Assembly (NCBI GenBank): GCA_002343505.1
Contig: DDQZ01000086.1
Location: forward strand, 391-59,996
Direction of reading: 5' to 3'
Source of the DNA: Verrucomicrobiaceae bacterium UBA2429
GTDB lineage: Bacteria; Verrucomicrobiota; Verrucomicrobiia; Verrucomicrobiales; Verrucomicrobiaceae
Length of the DNA stretch: 59,606 nt
Of the stretch, positions 14,839 to 23,657 are shown piece after piece. The notes under the pieces are model-generated. The model saw only the letters and a list, made by a program, of their open reading frames with translations, was not told where the DNA came from and did no database searches. The stretch's first letter is position 1, and the number at the start of each line of letters is the position of its first letter. Position numbers and translations under genes: made by a program.

Positions 14839-16143
14839 TCACTCCAGGGCGATGCCGCTGCCGGGCTTGCCGGTGGCGGCGTCCCAGGTGTGGAGCCTGC
14901 TGTCGAAGGAGCCGGCGATGACGGTTTTGGCGTCGGCGGTGATGACGACGGAGGTGAGGGGCGCGCCGGCGCTCTCCAGTTTGCGCTCCTTGGCGGTGTC
15001 GCTGCGCTGGGCGCCGTCGTGCTTTTTCAACTCGGTATAGACGCTGCCGTGGCCTTTGTCAGTGATGGCGGCGAGCGCCTTGCCGTCGGGTGTCCAGGAG
15101 AGGGCGACATAGGCGTTCTTTTTGTCGCCGAGGGAGGCGTCCTGCTCGCGGGTGGGCACGTCCCAAACTTTGACCTCGCGGTCGGCTCCGGCGGTGGCGA
15201 TGCGGCTTGCGTCATGGTTGAAGGCCACGGAGTGGACGTGGTTGGTGTGGCCCTCGTAAAAGGCGACGAGCGCGCGTGTCGAGGTGTCCCAGAGGCGTGC
15301 CATCCGGTCCGCGCCGCCACTGAGGAGGCGGTCCCCTTTGGCGGAGAGACGGAGGGCGAGGATGTTGTCATCGTGCGCTTTCCATGTGGCGGCGGGCTTT
15401 TCTTGAAAATCGAACTGATGGAGGAAACCGGCGCCGCCAGTCTCGCCATCGGCGGCAAAGACATGCGTGTCAGTGGCGGCGAGGGCGGTGACCATGCCGA
15501 TGAGCGCGGTGGTGATGCCGCCGGTCTGCTGGAGGGCCGCAGGGTCCCAGAGGCGGATGTCACGGTAGCCGCCGGTGACAAGGCGAGCGCCGTCGGGTGT
15601 CCAGGCGAGTGATTGCACGGGGCCGGTGTGCCCTTCGAGGCGGCCGAGTACGGGGTGCTCCCTGGCCGCCATGTCCACCAGGATGACGCTGCCGCCGCGC
15701 GCGACGGCCAGTTTTTTGCCATCCGGTGAAAGCGCCAGCGCGAGCACGGGCTGCCATGTCTCCGGCATGCTGGAGAGCTTCACGGGGCGCGGCGCGGGCG
15801 GCTCGTCGAAGACCCTGGCATCCCAGGGAGCGCCGGCTTTGACCCAGGCTTCAAGGGCCTTTAAGGCGGCGGTGTCGAGCTGCTTCTTCGGCGGCATGTG
15901 AGGATCGGCATCGGCGAGGACGAGGTGGTAGAGAGGGCTGTCGGCGGGTTTGCCGGGGACGACGGCGGGGCCGTTGTCGCCGCCTTTCATCATCTTCTCG
16001 TGGGTGGTGAGCAGCAGGCCGCCCTTGGCTTTGCCCGGCTTGTGGCAGCCGACGCACTCGTCACGCAGCACACGCATGGCGGCCCGGGTGTCGGCATGGG
16101 CTGGGGCGGTGAGGAGCAGGAGGATCAGGGCTTGGCGGAGCAT
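14839..16143 (-). CDS. Cytochrome-type/WD40 beta-propeller secreted protein
   Basis: A 434-residue exported protein: signal peptide (MLRQALILLLLTAPAHA), then a PSCyt1-type motif CVGCH near residue 30 followed by PHMPPKK, then a WD40 propeller (about residues 115-434). The blades repeat LALSPDGKKLAVA, LAWTPDGARLVTGG, ALRLSAKGDRLLSGGADRMARLWD and FNHDASRIATAGADREVKVWD. The layout matches the N-terminal half of the 1700-residue protein at 4577-9679, but without DUF1549/DUF1553. The cytochrome-like domain may bind heme or only act as a binding module. It begins 51 bp after the apbE stop codon and could be the last gene of that operon. Substrate and partner are unknown. Confidence 0.9.
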   Translation of the reverse strand: MLRQALILLLLTAPAHADTRAAMRVLRDECVGCHKPGKAKGGLLLTTHEKMMKGGDNGPAVVPGKPADSPLYHLVLADADPHMPPKKQLDTAALKALEAWVKAGAPWDARVFDEPPAPRPVKLSSMPETWQPVLALALSPDGKKLAVARGGSVILVDMAAREHPVLGRLEGHTGPVQSLAWTPDGARLVTGGYRDIRLWDPAALQQTGGITTALIGMVTALAATDTHVFAADGETGGAGFLHQFDFQEKPAATWKAHDDNILALRLSAKGDRLLSGGADRMARLWDTSTRALVAFYEGHTNHVHSVAFNHDASRIATAGADREVKVWDVPTREQDASLGDKKNAYVALSWTPDGKALAAITDKGHGSVYTELKKHDGAQRSDTAKERKLESAGAPLTSVVITADAKTVIAGSFDSRLHTWDAATGKPGSGIALE

Positions 16144-16194
16144 CAGGGGCTAATACGGCGGCCGCGGGGCGGGGATTGCGAACGTGTGTTTCGC

Positions 16195-17064
16195 TCATGC
16201 GCCTCCTTCCCGCGTTTCCCAAACCTCCAGCCATTCCACGCCGGGATTGCGCGCGCAGAGGGAGTGGATGGCCTCCGGATCGAGGATCATGAAGGCGGTT
16301 GATAACGCGTCGGAGAGGGCGGCGGCGGGTGCCAGGGCGTAGCCGCGTTTTTCACGCACGCTGAGGGGCTGGAGTGTGCGCGGGTCCATGATGTGCGCGC
16401 CTTTGACCATGAAGCCGCTGCCGCTCAGGGAGCGGTCGCGCAGTGTCAAGAAGCGCGCGCCTTCTGCCAGGGTGACTTCCCATGCATCCTCTCCGGGAGG
16501 GCTGCCAAGCGCCAGCAGAGTGCTGTCTCCGGCATTCAGGAAAGCGCGCGTGATGCTCCATTCGCCGAGCAGCACGGCGGCTTGATCCAGCGCGTAGCCT
16601 TTGCCCAGTCCGCCGAGGTCGAAGACCATGTGATCCGCGCGCACCGTCACATGCAGACCGTCGTCCTCGTGAAGGTCGAAGAGATGCGATCCCACCGACT
16701 TGCGCGCGCGCTCCAGAGCTTCCGGCGGCGGCTGGCGGAGGTTGTCATTCTCATCCCGCCAGAGGTGCATCAGCGGGCCGATGGTGATGTCAAACGCGCC
16801 GCCTGTCTCCTCGTGCATCGCCTTGGCCAGGCTCAGGCAGTCCCAGGTGGCGAGGGAGACGCGGGCGCTCTCTCCGGCGCGGAGCCTTGAGAGGCGCCAG
16901 ATGTCGCTGCCGGGGCGGAAGCGGCTGAGTTCGTCCTCCAGGCGGCGGATTTCCGTGAAGACAGCCTCGGCGGCCTGGGCGGCGTAGGCTTCGTCCACAT
17001 CCTCCTGGGCGATGATGACCTGGAAGCTGGTGGCCATCGCATGCTCCTCGAAGCAGTGCATCAT
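16195..17064 (-). CDS. apbE: FAD:protein FMN transferase (ApbE family)
   Basis: Transfers FMN from FAD onto a Thr/Ser of target flavoproteins. The 289-residue protein has the family motifs: ETGGAFDITIGPLMHLW, DLGGLGKGYALDQA, NAGDSTLLALG, GAHIMDPRT and the metal-binding ALSDALSTAF. The start ATG at 17064 overlaps the stop of the preceding gene as ATGATGA, so translation is probably coupled. A longer in-frame ORF reaching 18531 is the shadow of that preceding gene. No signal peptide or lipobox is visible, although many ApbE proteins are periplasmic lipoproteins; this one should act in the cytoplasm or at the membrane face. No obvious Nqr, Rnf or FMN-binding substrate gene is in the window. Confidence 0.93.
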   Translation of the reverse strand: MMHCFEEHAMATSFQVIIAQEDVDEAYAAQAAEAVFTEIRRLEDELSRFRPGSDIWRLSRLRAGESARVSLATWDCLSLAKAMHEETGGAFDITIGPLMHLWRDENDNLRQPPPEALERARKSVGSHLFDLHEDDGLHVTVRADHMVFDLGGLGKGYALDQAAVLLGEWSITRAFLNAGDSTLLALGSPPGEDAWEVTLAEGARFLTLRDRSLSGSGFMVKGAHIMDPRTLQPLSVREKRGYALAPAAALSDALSTAFMILDPEAIHSLCARNPGVEWLEVWETREGGA

Positions 17065-18794
17065 GGTCGTGGCATGCCCGGCAGGGGCGGCAGTTCGGGG
17101 GAGAAGACCGGCGGGGTGGAAAGCGTGCCCGCGGGTGTCAGCGTGGCACCGCCGGCTCCGGGGGTGAGTGGTTCGCCGGGCGCGGGCAGGGCGGGTGTCC
17201 CGGCCGCGCTTTCGGCCAGCGGGGTCTTGCGCAGGAAGACCGAGACGATGACGCCCGGACGCAGTCCGAAGGGGGAGCGCTCGATGTAGTCTTCGGCGTG
17301 GATTTTCTCCTTCACCGCGTCGTAAAAGTCCGCCTCCACCACGATGACATCCGCGTCCAGGGAGTCCGGCGGCGCGGTGTGCCAGCCGGTCAGCGGCCAG
17401 GCGCGCCAATACCAGGGCAGCGGCCAGCCCGAGTCCTTTTGAATGACCTGCACACGCGTGGTGTCCGTTTTGCCGCCGATGTGGGAGCGCACCAGGTCCA
17501 GCAGCTTGAAGAGGCTCTTCGGCGGGTGCGAATAGACATAGGGATTGCGCGGGTCGGCGGAGTATTCGAGCTGCGGATTGGCATGGGTGCCGGTCAGGCG
17601 CATGGTCTGCGAGCACAGATGGTACAGGCCGGTGGCGACGATCAGGTGGAAAAGGCCGCGCAGCATCACATTTGGCAGCGCGGCCCAGATGGCTCCGCCG
17701 CCCGCTCCGGCCAGCAGGATCAGCGCGTGCTGCGCGCATAGGATGGACCACGGCGTCTTGTAGCTGATGAGCGAGTAGACCGTGAGCAGGGCCAGGGTGT
17801 AAACGGTGAGAAAGACCAGGAATGCCTGCCGCGCGGCTTTCCTCTGATGGTCGCCGAAAAAGGCGTGCAGCATCCCGACCAGCGCCAGGCCGCCGATCAT
17901 CGCCTCGCTCCACACGAGGGTGTCCTTTCTCCAGAAGATCAGTGTCAGGTAGTAGTGCCAGGGCTTCTGATGGCCGCTGCCCTTGCCGCGCTCCAAATAA
18001 TCCAGGTAGCAGGTCACGCTTTCGCGCACAGCGGTCCAGTCCTGGAACCAGGAGGAAAAAGCCGCCACTGAGACAAAGACCGCCGGCACAGCCGTCCACA
18101 GCCAGGGGCTGGCGGGGCGTGTGCTGCTTTTGGCCGGGCCAAGCTGCAAGCCGCCGTTCTGGCGCGGGCTGAACCCGCCCACCAGCACGCGCGCGGCCAC
18201 CCAGCCGCAGAAGGCGGCGCCCGCGTTGAGGATGAAGGTCTCCTTGGTGGCATGTTGCATGCCCAGCGCGCAGCCGCCCAAGACCAGCCACAGGCGCGTG
18301 CCTCCCTGGGAGAAGCGCCAGAAGCTGCCCAGTGACAGCGCCACAAGCATGGCCAGCAGCATCTCCATGATGAAGTAGCGGCTGTAAAAGACCATCATCG
18401 GCGAGACAGCCGCCAGCGTCATCGCCAGCGCCGTGCCGGCGCGGCCCAGCGCGTCTGCGAACAGCAGCGTCAGCAGCAGCAGCGCCATGCCGCAGAGCGC
18501 GGCCACCACGCGCAGGTCGGACTCGGTCCATGTGGCGGAATCACCCCAGCCAGCGGCCATGCCCCAGAGCTTGCTCACCTGGTGCAGGCCGGGGCCGTGG
18601 TAGTCCTTGGGGTCGTAATCGAAATGTCCGCTTTGCCAGTAGTCCGCCAGCTTCATGCCCAGCACCGCCTCGTCCGTGTGCATGGGGCGGCGGTCCAGAT
18701 GCGGCAGCCGGTAAAAGCCGCCCAGAACCAGCGCGCCGAGCACCAGCACGAGAAAGGTGGTGATGGAAAGGCGGGTTTCTTTGCGCGGATTCAT
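17061..18794 (-). CDS. Polytopic membrane glycosyltransferase-like protein (Agl23/TIGR03663 type)
   Basis: A 577-residue protein with about 10 membrane helices, resembling the TIGR03663/Agl23 branch of GT39-type (dolichyl-phosphate-mannose mannosyltransferase-like) enzymes. The N-terminal luminal loop carries the acidic motif HTDEAVLGMKLADYWQSG, followed by FDYDPKDYHGPGLH, as expected for lipid-linked sugar transferases. Helices follow (ALCGMALLLLTLLFADALG, MEMLLAMLVALSLGSF), and the C-terminal soluble part ends in a proline-rich tail. It would move a sugar from a polyprenyl carrier to an acceptor outside the cytoplasm; the acceptor is unknown. It lies 27 bp after the isomerase-like gene and overlaps apbE by 4 bp. 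Confidence 0.82.
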   Translation of the reverse strand: MNPRKETRLSITTFLVLVLGALVLGGFYRLPHLDRRPMHTDEAVLGMKLADYWQSGHFDYDPKDYHGPGLHQVSKLWGMAAGWGDSATWTESDLRVVAALCGMALLLLTLLFADALGRAGTALAMTLAAVSPMMVFYSRYFIMEMLLAMLVALSLGSFWRFSQGGTRLWLVLGGCALGMQHATKETFILNAGAAFCGWVAARVLVGGFSPRQNGGLQLGPAKSSTRPASPWLWTAVPAVFVSVAAFSSWFQDWTAVRESVTCYLDYLERGKGSGHQKPWHYYLTLIFWRKDTLVWSEAMIGGLALVGMLHAFFGDHQRKAARQAFLVFLTVYTLALLTVYSLISYKTPWSILCAQHALILLAGAGGGAIWAALPNVMLRGLFHLIVATGLYHLCSQTMRLTGTHANPQLEYSADPRNPYVYSHPPKSLFKLLDLVRSHIGGKTDTTRVQVIQKDSGWPLPWYWRAWPLTGWHTAPPDSLDADVIVVEADFYDAVKEKIHAEDYIERSPFGLRPGVIVSVFLRKTPLAESAAGTPALPAPGEPLTPGAGGATLTPAGTLSTPPVFSPELPPLPGMPRP

Positions 18795-18821
18795 GGGACG
18801 GCCATCATGGAGTCTGCGATC

Positions 18822-19652
18822 TCATGCGCCAGCGGGAATCTCGTAGAGGGCACGGTAGGCTTCCGTGATTTTTTCCAGCCATTCATGCTGATCCTGTGAC
18901 CACCAGCGGCTGGAGAAAATCTCCACCTCACGCGCGCCCTGGAAACCAGCGGCGTCCACCCACTCGGAAATTTGCCGAATTGGTATGCAGCCCTCGCCCA
19001 TCAGGCCGCGGTCGTTGAGCAGGTCTGTCGTCGGCGTCCTCCAGTCGCAGATGTGAAAGGCGAAAAGCCGCCCGCGCTCCGCCGTCAGCGCGATCTGCTC
19101 TTTCAACTCCGGGTCCCACCAGATGTGGTACACATCCGCCGCGATGCCCAGCATCTGCGGCGAGCCGAGCGCGTCGCAGATGTCGTTGGCCTGGCGCATC
19201 GTGTTCACCGCGCTGCGGTCGTCAGCATACATCGGGTGCAGCGGCTCGATGCCCAGGCGCACTCCCGCCGCCTCCGCCTCCGGCAGCACGGCGGCGATGC
19301 CCTCCGTGATCTGTTTGCGCGACTCATCCAGCGGCTGCCCCGGAACCGCGCCGCACACCAGCACGATGAGTGGCGCACCCAGCGCGTGCGCCTCCTCGAT
19401 GCAGCGCCGGTTGTCATCCAGAGCTTTTTGCCTGTCTTGCGCAGTGGACGCAGGAAAAAAGCCGCCCCTGCACAGGCTTGTCACCTCCAGTCCCGCCTCC
19501 CGCGCCTGGCGGCCCACAGCCGCAGGGTCGCGCCCCTCCAGGTTGTAGCGCCAGAAAGTGATCCCTCCGGCTCCAGCCCGCGAGTAGTTGCGGATGCACT
19601 CTTCGGTGCTCCAGGGCTTGGTCGTGATGGTGTGGATGCAGAGCCGTCGCAT
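18822..19652 (-). CDS. Sugar phosphate isomerase/epimerase-like TIM barrel protein
   Basis: A 276-residue cytoplasmic protein of the xylose isomerase-like/AP-endonuclease-2 TIM-barrel superfamily. The start at 19652 (MRRLCIHTITTKPWS) was chosen because the barrel begins there; 17 extra upstream codons look unlike coding sequence. Features in order: LEVTSLCRGGFFP, LIVLVCGAVPG, a probable metal-binding Glu in RLGIEPLHPMYADDRSAVNT, the second in GIAADVYHIWWDP, a His in AFHICDW, and Glu in REVEIFSS. These E, D, H, E ligands fit the family metal site. The sugar substrate is unknown. It is the first gene of an operon with the Agl23-like and apbE genes. Confidence 0.87.
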   Translation of the reverse strand: MRRLCIHTITTKPWSTEECIRNYSRAGAGGITFWRYNLEGRDPAAVGRQAREAGLEVTSLCRGGFFPASTAQDRQKALDDNRRCIEEAHALGAPLIVLVCGAVPGQPLDESRKQITEGIAAVLPEAEAAGVRLGIEPLHPMYADDRSAVNTMRQANDICDALGSPQMLGIAADVYHIWWDPELKEQIALTAERGRLFAFHICDWRTPTTDLLNDRGLMGEGCIPIRQISEWVDAAGFQGAREVEIFSSRWWSQDQHEWLEKITEAYRALYEIPAGA

Positions 19653-19803
19653 GGGTGTGGGGATGTCGTTGGGATTAACCCAGCGGCAAAAACAAACAAT
19701 CACCGTCTGGTCAAGCCTGACTTGAGGGCGGAAACCGCGCGCCCTGTCTCTTGTCTGTCGCGCGAATCCTTGCGGCCTGGATCATTTCAGGCGACTAACG
19801 CGC

Positions 19804-22800
19804 GTGTCCGAGTCTTCCGCATCGAAGTCCAAACCCCGCCGTTTTTGGAAATGGCTCCGCCGATTCCTGGTCGCGGGTTTCCTTCTGCTCATGCTGCTGG
19901 CCGTGTTTCACAAGCCCTTGCTTTTATCCGTGATTCGCGTGGCGGGACCGAAGCTGGCGGCGGGCCAGGGCTTGAAGCTCGACTGGCAGGTCGGCGGCAC
20001 TCTGTGGGATGCTTTCGCGCTTCAAAAAGTTGAGGTCACTGGCGGGCGGGAGCATTGGCTGCCGGCGGCCAAACTGGAGGAGCTGCGCCTGGGCTACGAT
20101 CTGCGCGCGCTATGGCGCGGCGAGCACACGCGGGTGGTGCGGCAGGTGCGGGTGCATGGCCTGAAAGCGACGGCGGATTTGCGGCGGCTGCCGGCGAAGC
20201 CTGCCGAAGTGACAGAGGCACCCAAAGAAGCCGGTTCCCAAAAACCGCCCGCACTCTGGCCGGGCGAGTTGGACATCCGGGACGCGGACCTGGACCTGAC
20301 TCTGGCGGATGGCACGCGCCTGATCGTGGAAGGACTGACTCTGCGCGCGGGCGGAGGGCAGCCCGGCATCTTCGAGTGCCGCGCGCTGCGCCGCGAGCCG
20401 GGCGGCCCCGCGCTGGAAAATCTGCGCGCCAGGATCGAATGGGAGACGCTGCGCGTGGCCATCGCCGATTTTGAATTGCCCGAAGGATTTCTGCTGGAGA
20501 AGCTCGCGCTCGATCTCGCAGGTCTGTGGCAGGAAAATGACAGGGCGCTCGCGCAACTCAATCTTCGCCTCGGCGGGGCTACGCTGCATGTGGAAGCTGA
20601 AGCTGCGGGTGTCTTCGCGCCGCCGATGCATGTGCGCGCGGAAGTGAGGATGGACGGCCTGCGCTCCGAGGATTTCAAAGCCTGGGGCCTGCCTGAGCAA
20701 GCACGCTTTGCCAAAGCCTCCATGCAGGCGCGGGTGGAGGGCGACCCAGCCGCGCCGGATTCCATGAGCGTGGATGTCTCGGTTGAGTTGGAGGGCGTCG
20801 CAGCGGCAGGCGCGCGTGTGGATGACGTGAAAATCCACGCCACTGTCAAGGATGGCAAAGCCGCCCTGCATGAGGCGCGGGTGGCGCGTGGTGAAAATGT
20901 CATCACGATCACGGCCGGCGCGGTTTTGCCCGCTGATCCCGGCGATCTGCCAAAGACGCCGTGGACCGCCGAATTAAAGGCCAGCCTGCCGGATGCGCGG
21001 ACTTTTCTCGATGCAGCCCCTCCCGTGCAAGGCTCGCTGACGCTGACAGTCAACGCTGCTGGCAAAGGACCGACGCCGACGAGCGTCGAGGGTGTCCTCA
21101 CCGGCACGGCGCTGGCTTTTGAAAAATGGCGGCTGCCGGAGTTGAAGGCGGTGTTCGGCATGGATGGCATGGAGGCGCGCGTGGAGCTGCCAGACTTGGC
21201 GTTAGGCCAGGGCAATGTCATCGCCTTGAAATCCTCCATGCGTATGGAGGACGCGATGCCGGTGCGCGTGGAGTGGGCGGTGAAGATAGCCGACGCGGCT
21301 CTCGCGCTGCGCACCGCCGGCATGGAGCTTCCGGCGCGGGAGCTGGGCGCTGTGGTGGAGTCGGAAGGTCATGCCGCATTCGCCGTGCGGGATGTGGAGG
21401 CGGGGGACTTCCGCGCTCTGACCGCTGAAGCAAGCCTGAGAGTGCGCGAGGCGCGGCACGGCCAGGCGCGCCTGGAGGAGGCGGCTTTGGAGATGAAGGC
21501 GCGCGAGGGGCGTGTGGAGTTGGAAACCGTGAAACTGCGAATGGATGAGGAGAACCACCTCGATCTGCATGGCGGCATGGACCTTCAGGCGCCGCACGCC
21601 TTCGAGGCGAAGGGGGATGTGACCCTGCCCGCGCTGGTCCGCTTCAATGAACTGCTCAAGAGCCTCGGCGCGCCCGAACTGAAAAGCGGCTCTGTGGAGG
21701 CCGCGCTGGATGTGAAGGGCCAACTGCAACCCTGGACCTGCGAGGGCCGCGCCGGGCTGCAAGCGAGGCGCCTTCAAACGGCGGCGATGCCCCATGCCGC
21801 GGATGCGAGCCTGGAGGCCGCCTTCGCAGGCAAGCGCGCGGATTTGTCGAAGCTGGAGGCCGGCGCGGGTCCTTGGCGGCTGCTGGCGCGCGGCGTGGTG
21901 GATGAAAAACGCGCCGATCTGGCCGAACTGAAAGTGTGGCAAAAGGAGGCGCTGCTTCTCGACGGCCATGCGCGCGCGCCGCTCGATCTCATGGACACGC
22001 AGGCGGGTGAAGGCGGCCCGCTCGATGTGAGACTGCGCGCCGAAAAGCTCCGTCTGCACGAGGTGCTGGCGGCTGCCGGCATTCAAAATGTGCCGCCAGG
22101 CGTGCTGGACGCGGAACTGGCTCTCCAAGGCCGCCTCGACACGCTGATGGCGGACATCCAGGCGCGGCTGGCGGATTTGAAAGTGCCCGGCGCGCCCAAG
22201 GCATTCCAGCCAGCCAGCGTGGATTTCAGCGGCAAACTGGAAGCGGGCCGTCTCGGAGCAAAGGTGATCGTGGCGCAGCCGCCGTTGAAGGATATGACCG
22301 TCGAGGCGGCGCTGCCCGTGGATGTGCCCGCGCTCATGAAGCAGCCGGACGCGCTCATGAAAACGCCGCTGCAAGCGAGCGCGTCCCTGCCCGAGAGCGG
22401 CCTGGATTTCCTGCGCGAATACGCGCCCGGCATGGTCCGCGCCCTGCCTGCGAAATTGAGGCTCGATGCCAGAGTGACAGGCACCGCGGAGAAGCCCCTG
22501 ATCGAAGCCGCGCTGGATGTGGACGCGCCGGAGATCATCTGGGCCAAGCCTGACCTGCCCTCCGTGCGTGATGTGCGCGCCCGCATCCGCGCCAAAGACC
22601 GGCTCGTGATGATCGAGGACATCTCCGCCGTGCTGGCAGGAGGAACGGTCAGGATCGGCGGCAGGGTGGATTTGCAGGACGCGCAAAAGCCCGCCTTCGA
22701 TGCGCGGCTCGACGCCAGGGAAGCTCTCATTTACCGCGACCCCGGCGCATCCCTCCGCGCTGACGCGGCCATCACCTGCCGGGGCGATCTGGCGGCGGCG

Positions 22801-23637
22801 CGTGTCGAGGGCCTGGTCGAGCTGGTGCGCGGCCGCATCTTCAAGGAGATTGACCTTCTGCCTGTGCTGAAACTGCCCGCCGATGTGCCCGCCGTGCCGC
22901 CTGACACCAGCCGCCAGGAAGCCAGGCTGGAGCTGCCGCCCGCGCTGCACGGCTGGACTTTCGATGTGGGCGTGCGCACGCGCGATCCGCTGCTCATCTC
23001 GGGCAATCTGGCCAATGGAGCGGTCTCCGCCGATGTCCGCCTCGGCGGCACGGGCGCGGCGCCGCTGCTCACGGGCGGGGCCAATGTGGACCGCCTGCTT
23101 TTGAAGCTGCCCTTCAGCATGGTGAAGATCACCAAGGGCGCCGTCACCCTGCGACCGGAGCGGCCCTTTGATCCCGATCTCGACATCCGCGGCGAGTCGC
23201 GCGTCGGCAGCAACGACATCACGCTTTTTGTCTATGGCCACTCCACCGACCCGCGCACGCGTTTCACCAGCTCGCCGCCGATGAGCGAGCCGGACATCGT
23301 CACCCTGCTCGCCACCGGCACCACTCTCGGAGGCTCCGCCGCCGAACTGGCCTCCGAGGCCGCCAGCCGCGCGGCGGTGCTGTTCCTCACCGAAATGTAC
23401 AGGAAGATGTTCAACAAAAAGAAAGTCGTGCGCGAGGAGCCTCCGCGCCTGCACCTGACCTTCAACCCCTCCGGCGCGGACCGCGGCAGCGACAGCGTGC
23501 AGGCCACCTACGATCTCACGGAAAACTGGCGTTTGACCAACCGCTTTACCCAGGCCGGCCGCATGAAGACGCTGCTTGGATATGTGCTGCGCTTCGGCAA
23601 AGCGGCCCGGGCGGTGGATGAGGTCAAGGCACCTTAA
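19804..23637 (+). CDS. tamB: TamB-like translocation/assembly module protein (DUF490)
   Basis: A 1277-residue protein with a GTG start, a basic N-terminus and one membrane anchor (about residues 18-38, RFLVAGFLLLMLLAVFHKPL). It then has an AsmA/TamB-like beta-rich repeat region spanning more than 1000 residues and a C-terminal TamB domain with PFDPDLDIRGESRVGSNDIT, TRFTSSPPMSEPDIVTLLATG and LTFNPSG. TamB proteins bridge inner and outer membranes and are linked to phospholipid transport and to insertion of outer-membrane proteins. No TamA/BamA gene is adjacent. The anchor and the C-terminal domain make the call solid. It is divergent from the isomerase operon and convergent with the purC homologue. 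Confidence 0.92.
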   Translation: MSESSASKSKPRRFWKWLRRFLVAGFLLLMLLAVFHKPLLLSVIRVAGPKLAAGQGLKLDWQVGGTLWDAFALQKVEVTGGREHWLPAAKLEELRLGYDLRALWRGEHTRVVRQVRVHGLKATADLRRLPAKPAEVTEAPKEAGSQKPPALWPGELDIRDADLDLTLADGTRLIVEGLTLRAGGGQPGIFECRALRREPGGPALENLRARIEWETLRVAIADFELPEGFLLEKLALDLAGLWQENDRALAQLNLRLGGATLHVEAEAAGVFAPPMHVRAEVRMDGLRSEDFKAWGLPEQARFAKASMQARVEGDPAAPDSMSVDVSVELEGVAAAGARVDDVKIHATVKDGKAALHEARVARGENVITITAGAVLPADPGDLPKTPWTAELKASLPDARTFLDAAPPVQGSLTLTVNAAGKGPTPTSVEGVLTGTALAFEKWRLPELKAVFGMDGMEARVELPDLALGQGNVIALKSSMRMEDAMPVRVEWAVKIADAALALRTAGMELPARELGAVVESEGHAAFAVRDVEAGDFRALTAEASLRVREARHGQARLEEAALEMKAREGRVELETVKLRMDEENHLDLHGGMDLQAPHAFEAKGDVTLPALVRFNELLKSLGAPELKSGSVEAALDVKGQLQPWTCEGRAGLQARRLQTAAMPHAADASLEAAFAGKRADLSKLEAGAGPWRLLARGVVDEKRADLAELKVWQKEALLLDGHARAPLDLMDTQAGEGGPLDVRLRAEKLRLHEVLAAAGIQNVPPGVLDAELALQGRLDTLMADIQARLADLKVPGAPKAFQPASVDFSGKLEAGRLGAKVIVAQPPLKDMTVEAALPVDVPALMKQPDALMKTPLQASASLPESGLDFLREYAPGMVRALPAKLRLDARVTGTAEKPLIEAALDVDAPEIIWAKPDLPSVRDVRARIRAKDRLVMIEDISAVLAGGTVRIGGRVDLQDAQKPAFDARLDAREALIYRDPGASLRADAAITCRGDLAAARVEGLVELVRGRIFKEIDLLPVLKLPADVPAVPPDTSRQEARLELPPALHGWTFDVGVRTRDPLLISGNLANGAVSADVRLGGTGAAPLLTGGANVDRLLLKLPFSMVKITKGAVTLRPERPFDPDLDIRGESRVGSNDITLFVYGHSTDPRTRFTSSPPMSEPDIVTLLATGTTLGGSAAELASEAASRAAVLFLTEMYRKMFNKKKVVREEPPRLHLTFNPSGADRGSDSVQATYDLTENWRLTNRFTQAGRMKTLLGYVLRFGKAARAVDEVKAP

Positions 23638-23657
23638 GGGGGCGGCGCTTCCTGGTT

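Noticed and set aside
17065..18531. N-terminal extension of the ApbE frame
   Set aside because: It overlaps the Agl23-like gene in another frame and reads as Arg/Ala/Gly-rich noise; ApbE homology starts only at 17064.
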